NCBI RefSeq assembly: GCF_949628265.1
Contig: NC_088786.1
Location: 10,292,001 to 10,356,000, forward strand
Length of the DNA: 64,000 nucleotides
Source of the DNA: Cloeon dipterum
Lineage: Eukaryota > Arthropoda > Insecta > Ephemeroptera > Baetidae
Reading direction: 5' to 3'
The notes beneath the pieces are model-generated. The model did no database searches, had not been told where the DNA came from, and worked only from the letters and a program-made list of their open reading frames with translations. Position numbers and translations under genes: made by a program. Below are positions 12,801 to 24,342 of this stretch, one piece after another (the stretch's first letter is position 1; each line of letters opens with the position of its first letter).

Positions 12801-15800
12801 GCCTCTCAGGATTTGAAATCTATGGCACAGTGACCGGTGTTTGCGAAGATCTTGGTAATTATCATTTGCGCAATGTAGAATTGTTTTGACTGCTCTTTTC
12901 GCAATGTAGGCAAAGCTGCCAAAGAAGCTGAAGCAAACTTGAGACGGCAACGGCGCCTACTTCGCACGCAAGTGCTGAAACACCTCTCTGTTGGTGCAAG
13001 AGTTGTCCGCGGCCTCGACTGGAAGTGGCGTGACCAGGACGGTAGCCCTCCTGGTGAAGGAACGGTCACTGGAGAACTCCACAATGGCTGGATCGACGTC
13101 ACTTGGGACCACGGCGGCTCTAACTCGTACAGAATGGGCGCTGAGGGAAAGTATGATCTGAGGCTGGCTTCAGATCCTGAAGCGCTGGCATCAAAGAAAA
13201 AATCTGACAACAACAAGAGCAGTGTGCTCACCAGCAGGAAATCCAGTTCCACGCCTAGCTTGCCTGAAGCAACAACAGACTCAAAAGGTTCAGTGGCAAG
13301 CACTGATCAAGCTGCGTCTGCAGATAATTTGGCTGCAAAGGTATGTTTCAATCACAAGTTGCTAGAGTTTATTCATTCAAATATTATTTTAAATATTTTT
13401 TATTTAAAAGTACAACTGGGTATTTGGACATTTTTTGTAACAAAGTCATTCGCTGACTTAATGTTGTAAGAAGGAATGTGAGCCAAATTTTTTTAAGGGT
13501 GTTACCCTTTGATTAAAAACTTTGAAGCCTAAATTAGAATATTTACTTCTTGAAATATATATTTTTTAACCAATTTGAATGGAATTCATCGTTCTCAAGT
13601 TTTGACATCTTAACTTCAAATGATTTTTATGCTCTTGCTCTCAGCTTGCAATAGAGAACGTTTTTTTAAATTCGAATAAGCTGAAAATGTCAAATTTTAA
13701 AATTTTAGCAGGCAGCTGAAGCAATCGCCGAGAGCGTCTTGTCGGTTGCACGCGCTGAGGCGATCGTGGCCGTGACTGGGGAAAACCAGGCAGCTGCCAC
13801 CGCTCCTCCTTCAGGAAACGAGTTGTCTGTTGTTGTGCACGCACTTCGCGACGCTGAGCTTGTCATGGGCGGCGACCTTGCCACCATCGTTGAGAGTCTG
13901 GCCCTGGGCGAGACCCAGCATGGCAAGGGCTCTCGCGGTGTCAAGATCGCGAGCGATGAAGGGGCAGCCTCTTCTGCGGCCAACAATCAGAACAACAGCG
14001 GTAAGAAGGATAAGAGTGTGAGTGTGCCCAACCTGTCGGACTTCATCACGCGACGCCGCCCAGCAGCAGCGGCGCCGCCCTCGCCCTCCCCTGCACCGTG
14101 CAGAGGAGGCGGCGTTTCGAGCCTTGTCCGACTCGCCCTCTCATCCAACTTCCCAGGTTAGCCCCTTTAACGGTCCACCCCGCTTACCTTTGTGTTTGTC
14201 TGATTTGCTCCCTGAACGAAACTGAGCCATTCGTGAACACGTTCCAGGCGGCCTCTTAAGCACTGCCCAGAGCTATCCCAGCCTCAGCTCTAGTGGAGCC
14301 ACCACTGCGACCGGATCCGTATCCACCTCGTCCGGAACTGGAGCTTGTCTCAATCAAGCTTTGACCATGAGCTTGACCTCTACTTCGAGTGAAAGTGAAC
14401 AAGTGAGTCTTGAGGTAATTGTCGTCAAAATTTTACTGCATAAAATATTCCATTCTTTCTAAAACTTGAAAAATGGTTTGTCAAGTTTACTATGCTCGTA
14501 AATGTGTCCCTGGATTTTTTTTAAACCAGGTGAGAAAGCTCTTCATTGTTTATTTTTTCTACATTTTCCAAAATTAATTGAAAAATAAATTTTTTGTGCT
14601 TACTTAATAAGGTAGTTAATATTATCTCTGTCAAATCAATCCCCACACATAGACATAACCTTGGTAAAAGTGGAGTTATGAAATTGATCCGTTCAAGATG
14701 TATTTGAAATTTAAATCTACTAATCATTTTGGGCACATCAATCAAATGTAAGTGTGCAAAAGTCCTCTACAAAAAATTACATATTTTTTAGATGTCCCTA
14801 CCTTCAAAACTTTTAAGCTTTTGCAAATTACTATGAAAAACCAATAACATTCGTCTAAGAAATTGAAAATGTTGACATTGAAGGCAACCAAAAATTAATT
14901 TCACAATTAGAATCGTGGCATATTATGCTTACTTTTAATTTTTTCCGCTAATTTATGTTTAATACTTCAGGATTTCTTGGAAAGCTGCCGCGCTCCAACA
15001 CTCCTAGCAGAGTTGGAAGACGACGATGAGCTGCCAGAGCCTGATGAAGACGAAAACGATGATGATGAGAATGAGGACGATGATGACTACGAGGAGGTCA
15101 TGGTTAGCAGAACTTTGCTTGCCCTCATGGTATTTGGTTTTTTTCTGCTCGCAATCAAAGACTTAATTCTAATTTACTACCGCAGAATCAACGTGTGTTT
15201 CAGGAGGAGGAAGGGTATGAGGCGGCTGTGCGTGGTTCTGCTCTTGGAGGAAAACGCCGCAGCTGGGATGACGAGTTTGTTCTGAAAAGGCAGTTCTCGG
15301 CCCTCATACCCGCCTTTGATCCGCGACCAGGTCGAACCAACGTCAATCAGACCACCGACTTGGAAGTGCCCCCTCCCGGCTCCGAAGACTCTGGCAGCTC
15401 CAGGGAGACCACGCTGCTTCCCCAACCAAAGTTGAAATTAGTCCTGAAGGGACCCAATCTGCCGGGAGTTCCTGACCAAGAGATTTCGCTGGAAGATCCC
15501 GAGTGGACCATTTTCCGCGCAGTGCAGCATCTCGTTGAGTCTGCTGATCTGGGAACTCGTCAGGAGAAAATGCGCCGAATTTGGGAACCAGTTTACACGT
15601 AAGAAATTTCAAAACTGCTTTAAAAGGTGTCCGTTTCTGCGAATGCTCGTGACAGTAGTCCTTGTTGGAATAGAGCTACATGGATGATATATATATATAT
15701 ATATAGCATCATAAATTGTCTAAATATTTTTCCCGATGGTTTATGATTTGTTAATTGTTCGCCCAAAATTAATTTTTAATTAGCCTTTTGCGATCTTAAA

Positions 15801-18800
15801 TTTGTTAGTTCAACAAAGAAGGGAAAATACCGACTAATGATGTAGCAATTAATTTTTCAGAATCATTTATAAAGAAGATTGTCAGGGATTGCTTGATTAT
15901 CCGAGACAAAAGTCCACCCCGATCAGCAGTCCACCAGCAGCTTGCTCTGTGGAAGATGTGTTGCAGCTGCTGCGCCACCTGTATGTGATAAGTCTGAGCA
16001 AGGACGAAAACGCTTCCTTCCTGCCTGACGACTCAAGTGAGAGAGACCTGGGCGTGCCTCCTGAGGAGTTCACCAGCAAGAAGATCACCAACAAACTGAT
16101 GCAGCAGATCCAAGACCCGCTGGTACTGTCTTCAGGCGCACTGCCGGTCTGGTGCGAGGAGCTCAACCACTCGTGCCCGTTCCTGTTCCCGTTTGAGACG
16201 CGCCAGCTGTACTTCAACTGCACCGCGTTCGGCGCCTCGCGCTCGATCGTGTGGCTGCAGACGCAGCGCGACGTGACCCTGGAACGGCAGCGTGCGCCCG
16301 GGCTAAGCCCACGCCGCGACGACCCGCACGAATTCCGTGTTGGCCGGCTGAAGCACGAGAGAGTGCGTGTTCCGCGAGGCGAGCTGCCCTGGGCTGAGCA
16401 GGTAGGGCTTCATGAATTTGCATCTAATAATTATGATAGTAAATTAATGTTTTGCTACTAGTACTATATTTTCAATTAGGCTGATCTTGTAATTTTAAGA
16501 ACTCGGCAGTTTTCAAACACCTAAAAGAACTTGCAAGGAAACTCCTTCAACAAATAAAAATATTTTTGAGCAGTACCTTCTGCACTGCAAAAGGTCACGA
16601 ACTAACAAGGCTTGACCCTTGTGTGATTTTTTCAGTAAAGCATCTGCCCCAATGTAAAAATCTATTGAGAAATTTCAAGAAACAACGCCAAATTAAAATT
16701 TCTGGGACTCACCGTTTTCAGTTAGTTTGATGAAATTACCCAACCCCACGCAAATCACTAAAATAAATCATGTTAAATTAAATTTTAAGTTTTAAATGTT
16801 AGTGAATAATTGGAATTCCTAGCAAAAGCTGCATTAAAATTTTCTAACCTATACTTGTAAAGTGAACGACAAGATCTGCGTGTGTAAAATGTGTCAACCT
16901 TGTTTTTCAGGTGATGCGGCTGCATGCGGAGCGCAAGTCAATCTTAGAAGTGGAATTCACGGGCGAGGAAGGCACCGGTCTGGGCCCCACCCTTGAATTC
17001 TACGCCCTGGTCGCGGCCGAGTTGCAGCGGCGTGACCTCGGCCTCTGGCTGTGCGACGAAGACGGACCCGAAGAGCCAAAGTCGCCTTCGGACCCTGGAT
17101 ACTACGTCAGGAGATCTTGTGGACTGTTCCCAGCGCCACTGCCACAAGACTCGCCCGCCTGTGATCGAGCAGTTCGATACTTCCACTTTTTGGGCGTGTT
17201 CCTCGCCAAAGTATTGCAAGACAACCGGCTGGTGGACCTGCCCCTGTCGCAGCCCTTCCTCAAGCTCATGTGTCACGGCGACATCAGGACCACGGTCAAT
17301 GAGAGGATAGGCATCTTGCCCAGCAACACGATCGAAGAGGAGGTCATGATGTCCTCCTACATCAGCGAGGAGAGTGAGAAGGAACTGGAGCTTGACCCGC
17401 CGAAACTCTTCTCAGAGGATTCGTTCCCTTGGTGAGTTGCTGAATTTTTTAACATCTTTATTCACTCAATAGTGAACTTGAGAGGCAATATTTTCCCAGT
17501 TATTTTTGGACACATGGCCACATTTTCAGGGAAAACTTGAAAAATATAATCTTGCTGATTTAACTAATTTTTTTTACAATTTATTGGATTATTGTTTACG
17601 GAATTTTTTTAATGAGTTCTTTTCAATTGTAAATTTAGGTCTAATTTAAAATCTTCTCAATTTTTCAGTACCACCAACATTTTTCATCAGATTTAATACT
17701 TTCGCGTTAATTGATTATTTTTTATTTGTAATTTAATTAAAAATGTCTAAACCATGTTTCAGGTTTTCTGGCATCCTGGGTCACGAAGATCTCAAGGCTG
17801 TGGACCAGGTCCGAGGATTCTTCCTGCAGCAACTGCAGGACTTAGCCGCGCGCAAGAACCGTATCCTGCAGGACAACACGCTTAGCGCTGAGGCCCGCAA
17901 CCACCAGGTGGCGAACCTAGCCCTGTCGATGGGGCAGGGTGGCGCCGTGGCGCGGCTGGAGGACCTGGCGCTGACGATGCAGTACCTTCCTTCGTCCCGT
18001 TGCTTCAACTTTGCTGCCGCCGACTTGCGGCACAATGGCGGAGACGAGGACATTCGGCTGGAGAACGTGGAAGAGTATGTTGATCTCACGCTGAAATTCT
18101 GCCTGGAGACAGGCATCCGGCGCCAAATGGAGGCCTTCAGGGAAGGCTTCAACAGGGTTTTCAGTCTGGAAAAGCTGCGCGCTTTCAGTCCCGAGGAGGT
18201 GCGGCTCATGATGTGTGGCAACCAGAATCCGCAGTGGACCAAGGAGGACTTGATTAATTACACCGAGCCAAAGCTGGGATACACCAGAGACAGGTAATTA
18301 TTATTTTTTGTCATGATTAACTTCCCTTTTATTATATCTGATATAAATTAGAGTTGATCATTGGTTGTATAATGTTTCCCAAACATCAGCTAGCATCAAT
18401 TCACTATTTTCATACTCTGTGTAGGTTTTTCAATTCATGGAATTAGAAATCCAGAAAAAATATATTTGAACTTATTTTTGTCGTATTTTACTCTAAAATT
18501 TTAAAATAAGGATTTTATTTTATCTCGCACCAGAAATAAAATCTCATCGCGAGTCATGTATGTTTGGCTGAAATTAAATTAACTAGGGATAATAGAAAAT
18601 TATTATTTCAGTATTTTTATTATTTGTCTTTTATTTGGCAAATGGCCAACTTATTTTTTCTTAAATAGTCTGTGTTTGTTTCAGTCTCAATACGCTGATT
18701 TCTTTCATATTATCGGTTCTAGAAGACTTATTATATCAGATGCTGTCAGTAAGGCAAAAAAATTATTAATTTTTTATATTTAAAAGTTTTAGTGATTTTT

Positions 18801-19168
18801 TAATGTGCCTGTTTAGTCCCTCTGAGCAACAGCTGTCATCTCTGCATGTATTTTATTTTGAGTCAATTTTGCTCTTTTGTTGCAGTCCTGGTTTCCTGCG
18901 TTTTGTGGACGTCTTGGTGGCAATGAACGCTGAAGAGCGGAAAGCCTTCCTCCAGTTTACGACTGGCTGCTCATCACTGCCGCCAGGTGGACTGGCTAAT
19001 CTGCACCCGCGGCTGACAGTGGTGCGGAAGGTGGATGCCGGGGAGGGCAGCTATCCGTCGGTCAATACCTGCGTTCACTACCTGAAGCTACCTGAGTACC
19101 CGACAGAGGATATTTTGCGAGAACGGCTTCTGGCTGCCACCAGGGAGAAGGGATTCCACCTGAACTAG
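6896..19168 (+). CDS. HECTD1: HECT-domain E3 ubiquitin ligase HECTD1
   Basis: Very large ligase of the HECTD1/TRIP12 class. Twenty-one exons close in phase to 2404 residues (human about 2610): 6896-7270, 7849-8408, 9373-9590, 9649-9765, 9934-10403, 10460-10853, 10913-10948, 11031-11206, 11259-11426, 11484-12247, 12306-12558, 12620-12854, 12910-13340, 13709-14156, 14248-14414, 14971-15102, 15204-15598, 15861-16401, 16911-17431, 17763-18293, 18886-19168. In order: an N-terminal armadillo-like region ([17 protein letters not shown]), ankyrin repeats ([40 protein letters not shown]), a SAD1/UNC-like beta domain ([15 protein letters not shown]), a MIB/HERC2 domain ([11 protein letters not shown]), a Ser-rich and acidic linker, and the HECT domain with catalytic Cys in [13 protein letters not shown]. 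It ends in REKGFHLN. The ATG lies directly after an acceptor. AATAAA is at 19208-19213. Exon 7 is a 36-base cassette. Confidence 0.97.
10913..10948 (+). other. HECTD1: HECTD1 36-base cassette microexon
   Basis: Flanked by AG|GG at 10911-10914 and by GTAAAT at 10949. It encodes [12 protein letters not shown] in frame. Skipping keeps the frame and gives TTESRGEF, which resembles the published human junction SSESRSEF. It is therefore probably an alternatively included insert after the SUN-like region. Confidence 0.7.
15687..15705. repeat. (AT)n microsatellite
   Basis: Short perfect AT dinucleotide run inside HECTD1 intron 17. Confidence 0.8.
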
Positions 19169-19553
19169 ACATGATGAAGCCTCATTCCCTGTACAGAAAC
19201 TGCAACAAATAAATGAATATACATTGACTTAAATTAGCGTGGTATAAATAAAAATTGTTGTTTCATTAACAATATTACCCCCACTAATTTCAATTGCCAG
19301 CTATGAGGATTAAAAATATTTAAATGCACCATTTCTTGAAATAGATTATTAATCGCTCAATCAACATATTTAGTCAATAATTTGCTGTTCCTATCTACTG
19401 GGAATTTTAATCTTGTTAAGTTTTAATTATAACTGATCTCACTGCCGATGTCTGTTGCCAACTCTTTATCAATACTCAAATCCTCGTGATTCATCCCCCA
19501 GTCAAGAATATAAATAACTCGTGAAGGATAAAATCATGTGAGTCCTGGGCAAG
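19169..19553. other. HECTD1 3' flank and promoter of Reeler gene 1
   Basis: AT-rich. Contains the HECTD1 polyadenylation signal (19208-19213) and the TATA box of the next gene (19509-19516). Nothing else seen. Confidence 0.6.
19509..19516 (+). promoter_or_regulatory. TATA box of Reeler gene 1
   Basis: TATAAATA 45 bases before the start codon at 19554. It implies a very short 5' leader, as at Reeler gene 2. Confidence 0.6.
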
Positions 19554-20215
19554 ATGTTGAAGACCGCTGTATTTTTCACCATCCTGGCCTTCGGAGCCTA
19601 CGCTTTCCCTAACGGCTCTCCGACCACGTCATGCGAAACTATGGTACCACAGCATTCGGCCGATCCTCAACCACTCCCCGACTCTCCGTACACTGTAACC
19701 GCCACCGCCATCGACGCAGATCGCTTCGAAGGTGTCTTTTTCAATATATTGGGATTTCAAATGCTGACGATAAACCCTAAACTCGCGCTGTGTGAATTTT
19801 CCCAGTGACCATAGGTTCCACAGTTGGAGCGCCTTTTAGAGGTTTCCTCATCCAGGCCCGTTCTGCCTTTAACAACACGGCTGTGGGCTCATTCGAAGCT
19901 GCTGAAAACGCGAAGAGTATTAGATGCTTCTCAAATGTCGATGTATTATTTTCACTTCAATCGGAATTTGTTCATATAAGGAGATAATTTTATTTTGATT
20001 CCAAGTCTGCCTCGACCAACCTTGATGGTTCCGACAAAAGTTCCGTGACTGTGATTTGGAATGCACCTGAATCGGGAGAAGAAGTTCAGTTTCTGTGAGC
20101 TAAAAATAATAAAATGAAGCAAAGCATGCTATTTTTTAATTATTTTTTCAGAGCTACCGTTGTTCAAACATCAACCATCTTCTGGGTAAGAATTCCAGCC
20201 ACTGTTGCAAACTGA
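19554..20215 (+). CDS. Secreted single-Reeler-domain protein 1 (putative defense protein)
   Basis: Small secreted protein of the insect Reeler / 'putative defense protein' (Hdd11, noduler) family. Some members are induced on infection and bind microbial surfaces; the role here is inferred from that family. Exons 19554-19731, 19806-19942, 20006-20094 and 20152-20215 give 155 residues. A signal peptide (MLKTAVFFTILAFGAYA, residues 1-17) precedes FPNGSPTTSCETMVPQH, the usual start of the mature protein. Then come the core GFLIQARS, VGSFEAAENAKSIRC, VTVIWNAP and TIFWVRIPATVA. Two conserved cysteines are visible, in TSCE and IRCF. It shares intron positions and phases and clear sequence identity with the gene at 20903, so the pair arose by tandem duplication. 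Confidence 0.9.
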
Positions 20216-20848
20216 TGATGTTATATTCCTTCAGTATGAAAATAAATTTGAGATACTGATTATGAATAACAGGTTTGTTTGTAATTGAGACAAAGCATGT
20301 TCTTCTATCCTTCACAACTTAATCTGTTGGCCGATTCAGAAGAATCATTTTGGCAGCTTATATATGATCTCATTCGGTTATAGGTCTTTTAATCTACACC
20401 ATTAACATACCATATTTCTTGATTACGAAAAAGATTTCTATAATGTTAACATTTTTTATGATTAAGTGAGAAACGGTATTCTATGTGCAAGAGGCGTTTA
20501 TTTCTCTTTAACGAGGTTTAATTTTTTTAATTTTAATTGTTATTTTTCTCATTTTTAAAGATAAAGACTCAACCAATTGGGCAAAGCCAAAATGAAGCAG
20601 AGAGTAAAATAATTTTACAAATATTATTAACTTAAATAATGATACGTTATCATTATCAACATGCACAATACCTGGAATTACCAGTTTAGATTTTTTAATA
20701 GTAAAATTAATGTGCTGTTAGGTAACAAGTCTGAATTTTATCTCGCCGGGTTTGAACCCAAAAATCGAACCTTATAATGATTTGTGTTCCAAATGTCTGG
20801 TGGCTTATCAATACTCACAGTATTTTCCAATCCAAGTCTAATCTATGG

Positions 20849-20855
20849 TATAAAA
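20849..20855 (+). promoter_or_regulatory. TATA box of Reeler gene 2
   Basis: TATAAAA 48 bases before the start codon at 20903, with spacing like that of the neighbouring paralog. Confidence 0.65.
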
Positions 20856-20902
20856 GGCACTAGCTGTCAAATTCCCTTTACAAGTCCAAATTCGCGTTCA
20901 CT

Positions 20903-21573
20903 ATGCTGAAGATCGTTGTTTTGTGCGCCTTTCTGGCCATTGGGGCCCTCGCTTTCCCGGGCGGCGCGCCGACCACAGCATGCGACTCGATGACTCCGCT
21001 GCACAACGGCAGTCCCCAGCCAAACCCTGAGTCTCCCTACACCGTGACCGCCACGGCCATCGACACACAGCGCTATGAAGGTTCAGATTTAACGTTTTTC
21101 AATTTGCGCTCACGCATTATTTCACGTCCGTCTTAAATTTTTCTAGTGGCCATCAACTCCGCTGACGGAACACCTTTCAAAGGATTCCTCATCCAAGCTC
21201 GCTCCACACTGAACGACGAAGCCGTTGGCTCTTTCGACGTTGCTGATAACTCGAAGAACATCGATTGCTTCACAACCGTTGGGGTATTATTGCTGATTTA
21301 GCGTTTTAAAAATTTTTAAACTACTTCTTTGGAGCTATATTATTAATACTATTTTTTCTTTTTAGTCCGCGTCTACTCACATTGATAACAGCAACAAAAC
21401 TTCCGTTTCTGTGATTTGGAACGCACCTGCATCTGGGGAAGATGTTCAGTTTGTGTGAGTTAATCGGATTTTTTAATATTCAACCTGTCTAAAATTATTT
21501 TTTATTTAACAGTGCGAGCGTTGTTCAATCAACACTCATCTTTTGGGTTAAACTTCCTGCTACTGTTGCGTAA
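20903..21573 (+). CDS. Secreted single-Reeler-domain protein 2 (putative defense protein)
   Basis: Tandem paralog of the preceding gene. Exons 20903-21080, 21147-21283, 21366-21454 and 21513-21573 give 154 residues; the first three exons match gene 1 in length (178, 137, 89 bases). Signal peptide MLKIVVLCAFLAIGALA, mature start FPGGAPTTACDSMTPLH, then GFLIQARSTLNDEAVGSFD, IDCF, SVIWNAPASGEDVQF and LIFWVKLPATVA. AATAAA is at 21592-21597. Extracellular location is expected. An immune or nodulation role is inferred from insect relatives, not shown here. Confidence 0.9.
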
Positions 21574-22238
21574 TGAACTCATCTTTTGGAAAATAAAAGA
21601 TTCTTGTGCAATACTTAATACGTTTATTTTTATTTTCAAATTTTATCCCTAGGTAAAAACGTTGGAAACATTTTGTTTGTTTAAATTTAGACGTAAAATA
21701 TTTTTCATTCATATATTATAGAATGAATGTGGTTCAAACTCGCGAACTTATAGAAGTGTTTGTACACATAGTCCTTATCAAGTGAGTATTAACATAGAAC
21801 GCTCGATGAGACTTAGAGATATCAGGTAGATAAAAAGTTTCTGCTGCACGTGGACAGTCAAGTGACTTATCAAAATTTAGGCCACCTTTGATGTCAATGA
21901 TGAAATCAATCTGTGCGAATAGCCAGTAGGAAAAATTGATTAGTTAAACTTCTCCAAAGATATGATTCATACTTAAATTTTTTACCAAAGATACAGTGCT
22001 TGTAATATAAGTATAATCTTTGTGTTACTTTCAGTTGTTATTTTATAATTTGATAATTAGCTAAAATAATCAATATCAATTTAATATGCCTTTAAAATTG
22101 ATAGAAATTTCATAAATATCCAACTAGAAGATTAAATTTCATAATTGGTTTATTATAAAACTCTAATTATGTTTGTTATCTTCATAATTTATTAAAAAAC
22201 AAATCCCCGTTGTTCACATTCATTTCTTCCTCAAAACC
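21574..22238. other. Intergenic between convergent Reeler genes
   Basis: Very AT-rich, containing the polyadenylation signal of Reeler gene 2 (21592-21597). Nothing else recognised. Confidence 0.6.
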
Positions 22239-23355
22239 TCAGGGAGCGATTTCCAAAGGCACAATTTGATTTACCCAAAACTCACTACCTTCCTTAACCA
22301 CGGTGTATCTGTAATAATAAAATTTTTATAAGAGACCCGAGGGATGAAAAATATTTGCAATGAACGTACACAAAGTTAATGTTGTCCAAGGGATCGCCTT
22401 CAGGAGCGTTCCAAGTAACTTTGACACTCGTAATACTTACTAACGCACTAGGATGCGTGGCACAATTCTGAAAAAAAATAATGATGAGAGACAATATTTT
22501 TCTGGATATATATTGGAAAGTTTAAAATTTTGTACATTTTTTACGAGATTGGCAACTCCCTGAAAACGAACAACTCGCGAAAACTCCGTAACATCGAAAA
22601 CGAATAACATGGGCGTACGGGCCTCATTGGTGGAAGCCAGAGAATTACCAGCTCGTTTTACTGCCCCCGCGCCTGGGTTTATTATTGAAACGTTAGACAT
22701 TAGTCCCTTGTGAAATCAAGTATATAGCGAGTCTGAAATCTTTCGCAATCCTCCCAAATCCAAATGGACTAGTCATTGCTATGCAAAGGGAGTCAAAAAC
22801 GTAGGCGCATCAGCCCGCACTCGACCCCCAATCACCGCTCGGATTCTGAAATTGCAACGCTCACGCAAATCATTATTATCATTTAATGATGTTTCTAATC
22901 GCAGGAGGTAAATTTGAGACGTGTTTGCAAATAGAGCTAATGGGAAAGCCATTGTTAATAAATGTGTAAAAAATATTTCTTACTCCAGTGCCTCCTAGAC
23001 AATTGATTAACTTGACTTCATTCTCAACTGCGTCAAAGGTGCCAAGGGGTTGACTGGTGCTGCGGTCGCGGGCCTGAATCATAAAGCCTTCGATGTTGTT
23101 TGTCTCGTCGCCATAGATGGTAACTGATTAAAATCGATAGAATGTAGCTATATTTAAAACATTTTTTGTTGTACACTTACAATCAAATATTCTTTCTTCC
23201 TTTTTAGTAATTTCGGCCCAATATGGACTTGGTTCTGGCTGAGGCTCAACTCCATGTTGAGGAGTCATGTCCTGGCAGGCTACCTCCGGCGCCCCGGTGG
23301 GGAAGGAAAGAACGCCCTGGCACAGCAAAGCACACACAAACGCGAGCATCAACAT
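22239..23355 (-). CDS. Secreted single-Reeler-domain protein 3, inverted paralog
   Basis: Third member of the cluster, on the opposite strand and more diverged. Exons in coding order are 23181-23355, 22984-23123, 22370-22467 and 22239-22308, giving 160 residues. Signal peptide MLMLAFVCALLCQGVLS, mature start FPTGAPEVACQDMTPQHG. Exon 2 has GFMIQARDRSTSQPLGTFD and LINCLGG; exon 3 has NCATH and KVTWNAPEGDPLDNINF; exon 4 has EFWVNQIVP. Intron positions match genes 1 and 2. Intron 2 (22468-22983) contains a second open, phase-compatible exon-like stretch at 22545-22672, reported as a finding. A TATAAAA lies 52 bases upstream of the start. Confidence 0.85.
22545..22672 (-). other. Candidate alternative exon 2 of Reeler gene 3
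   Basis: A 128-base stretch, open and less AT-rich than its surroundings, bounded by CCAG| and |GTAAAA on the minus strand. Its phases (1 in, 0 out) are those of annotated exon 2. The encoded segment holds EARTPMLFVFDVTEFSRVV, which loosely resembles the exon 2 core around AR...LGTFD but lacks its cysteine. It could instead be an alternative first exon, since an in-frame ATG lies just upstream at 22700, or a decayed duplicate. Confidence 0.4.
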
Positions 23356-24342
23356 CTTGCAAAGTGGTTCACAAAGAATCAGTCACCATTCAATCAGTGA
23401 CGCTCATTTTATATGCAAGCGCGATCAGGTCAGATGCTAGTGATAAGCCAACACCGGTGAGTGTTAGCAAATAGAGTTACTTTTTATCAGATACGTGACA
23501 CTTCCAGCAAGCAGTTTCGTAGAAAAAGATGATGTTTTCAGAATTTTGATATCAATTAAAGCCAGATTTCGTTTTGATGCGCGAACTGTTCACGTCAATC
23601 TTAAAAATACCCTTGAGCATATTTTTTATACAGCAGAAAACTATAAAGAAGAAAATAACGGTGGCTGTTGCCTAAGGCAATTCATAAATTAATTTAAATT
23701 TATAGCGTAAAAAAGCAAAGATTAAATTTAATGGATAAAGAGGCATAATTCTAAAATCAGAAGCAGCATATTACAGCGAAAACGCTCTATCAAACACTTA
23801 AAAACTGGTAGGATATAAATCTGATAAAACTAATTAAAATTTAGTGTGATATTTTGGTAGCAAAGTTTTTTTCTTTATCATCTTAATTGTTATTACATGA
23901 AAAAGAGAAATGTGTTCAAATTAATTATATTTGTCGAAACTAATAAGCGATAAGTTTTTTATCATCAAACAGGTTGAAGTGAATTTCTTCTGTAATGATC
24001 CACATAAAAATGACTTAACTCTAAATAATCATTTAATGCCACGTGAAGAAGATTCACATGTCAATGAAGCCAAAATAAATTTTGAGCTTATGAAGTCACT
24101 TGATTTAGGAAGATTTCTTTTAAGTACTACAGGTTGGCTAGGCTACCAGGCAGCCACAAGCATCAACAAAACTAGTACTATCAGCATTAACTCTGAAGAC
24201 AAAATTTCATCTGTTCGAATCAGCACGAACAAGGATACTCATTGATTTTTATTTTTACCTCCAAATTTATTAACTGTCATGTTCAGATTCTAAGTTCACA
24301 AAATTTACACACATCTAGTCGAGTACTCTTTGCAGATTTAGT
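23356..24342. other. Intergenic, Reeler gene 3 promoter to ASRGL1 3' end
   Basis: Contains the Reeler gene 3 TATA box and then AT-rich sequence. A 104-codon ORF at 23931-24245 resembles nothing I know and has AT-rich, non-coding-like composition. No gene supported. Confidence 0.5.
23407..23413 (-). promoter_or_regulatory. TATA box of Reeler gene 3
   Basis: TATAAAA on the minus strand, 52 bases upstream of the start codon at 23355. All three Reeler genes share this promoter type. Confidence 0.6.

Noticed and set aside
20748-20759. GGGTTTGAACCC, resembling a tRNA T-loop / B box
   Set aside because: No A box, anticodon arm or acceptor stem could be placed around it.
23931-24245. 104-codon plus-strand ORF in the intergenic region
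   Set aside because: AT-rich composition, no family resemblance, no promoter or splice context.
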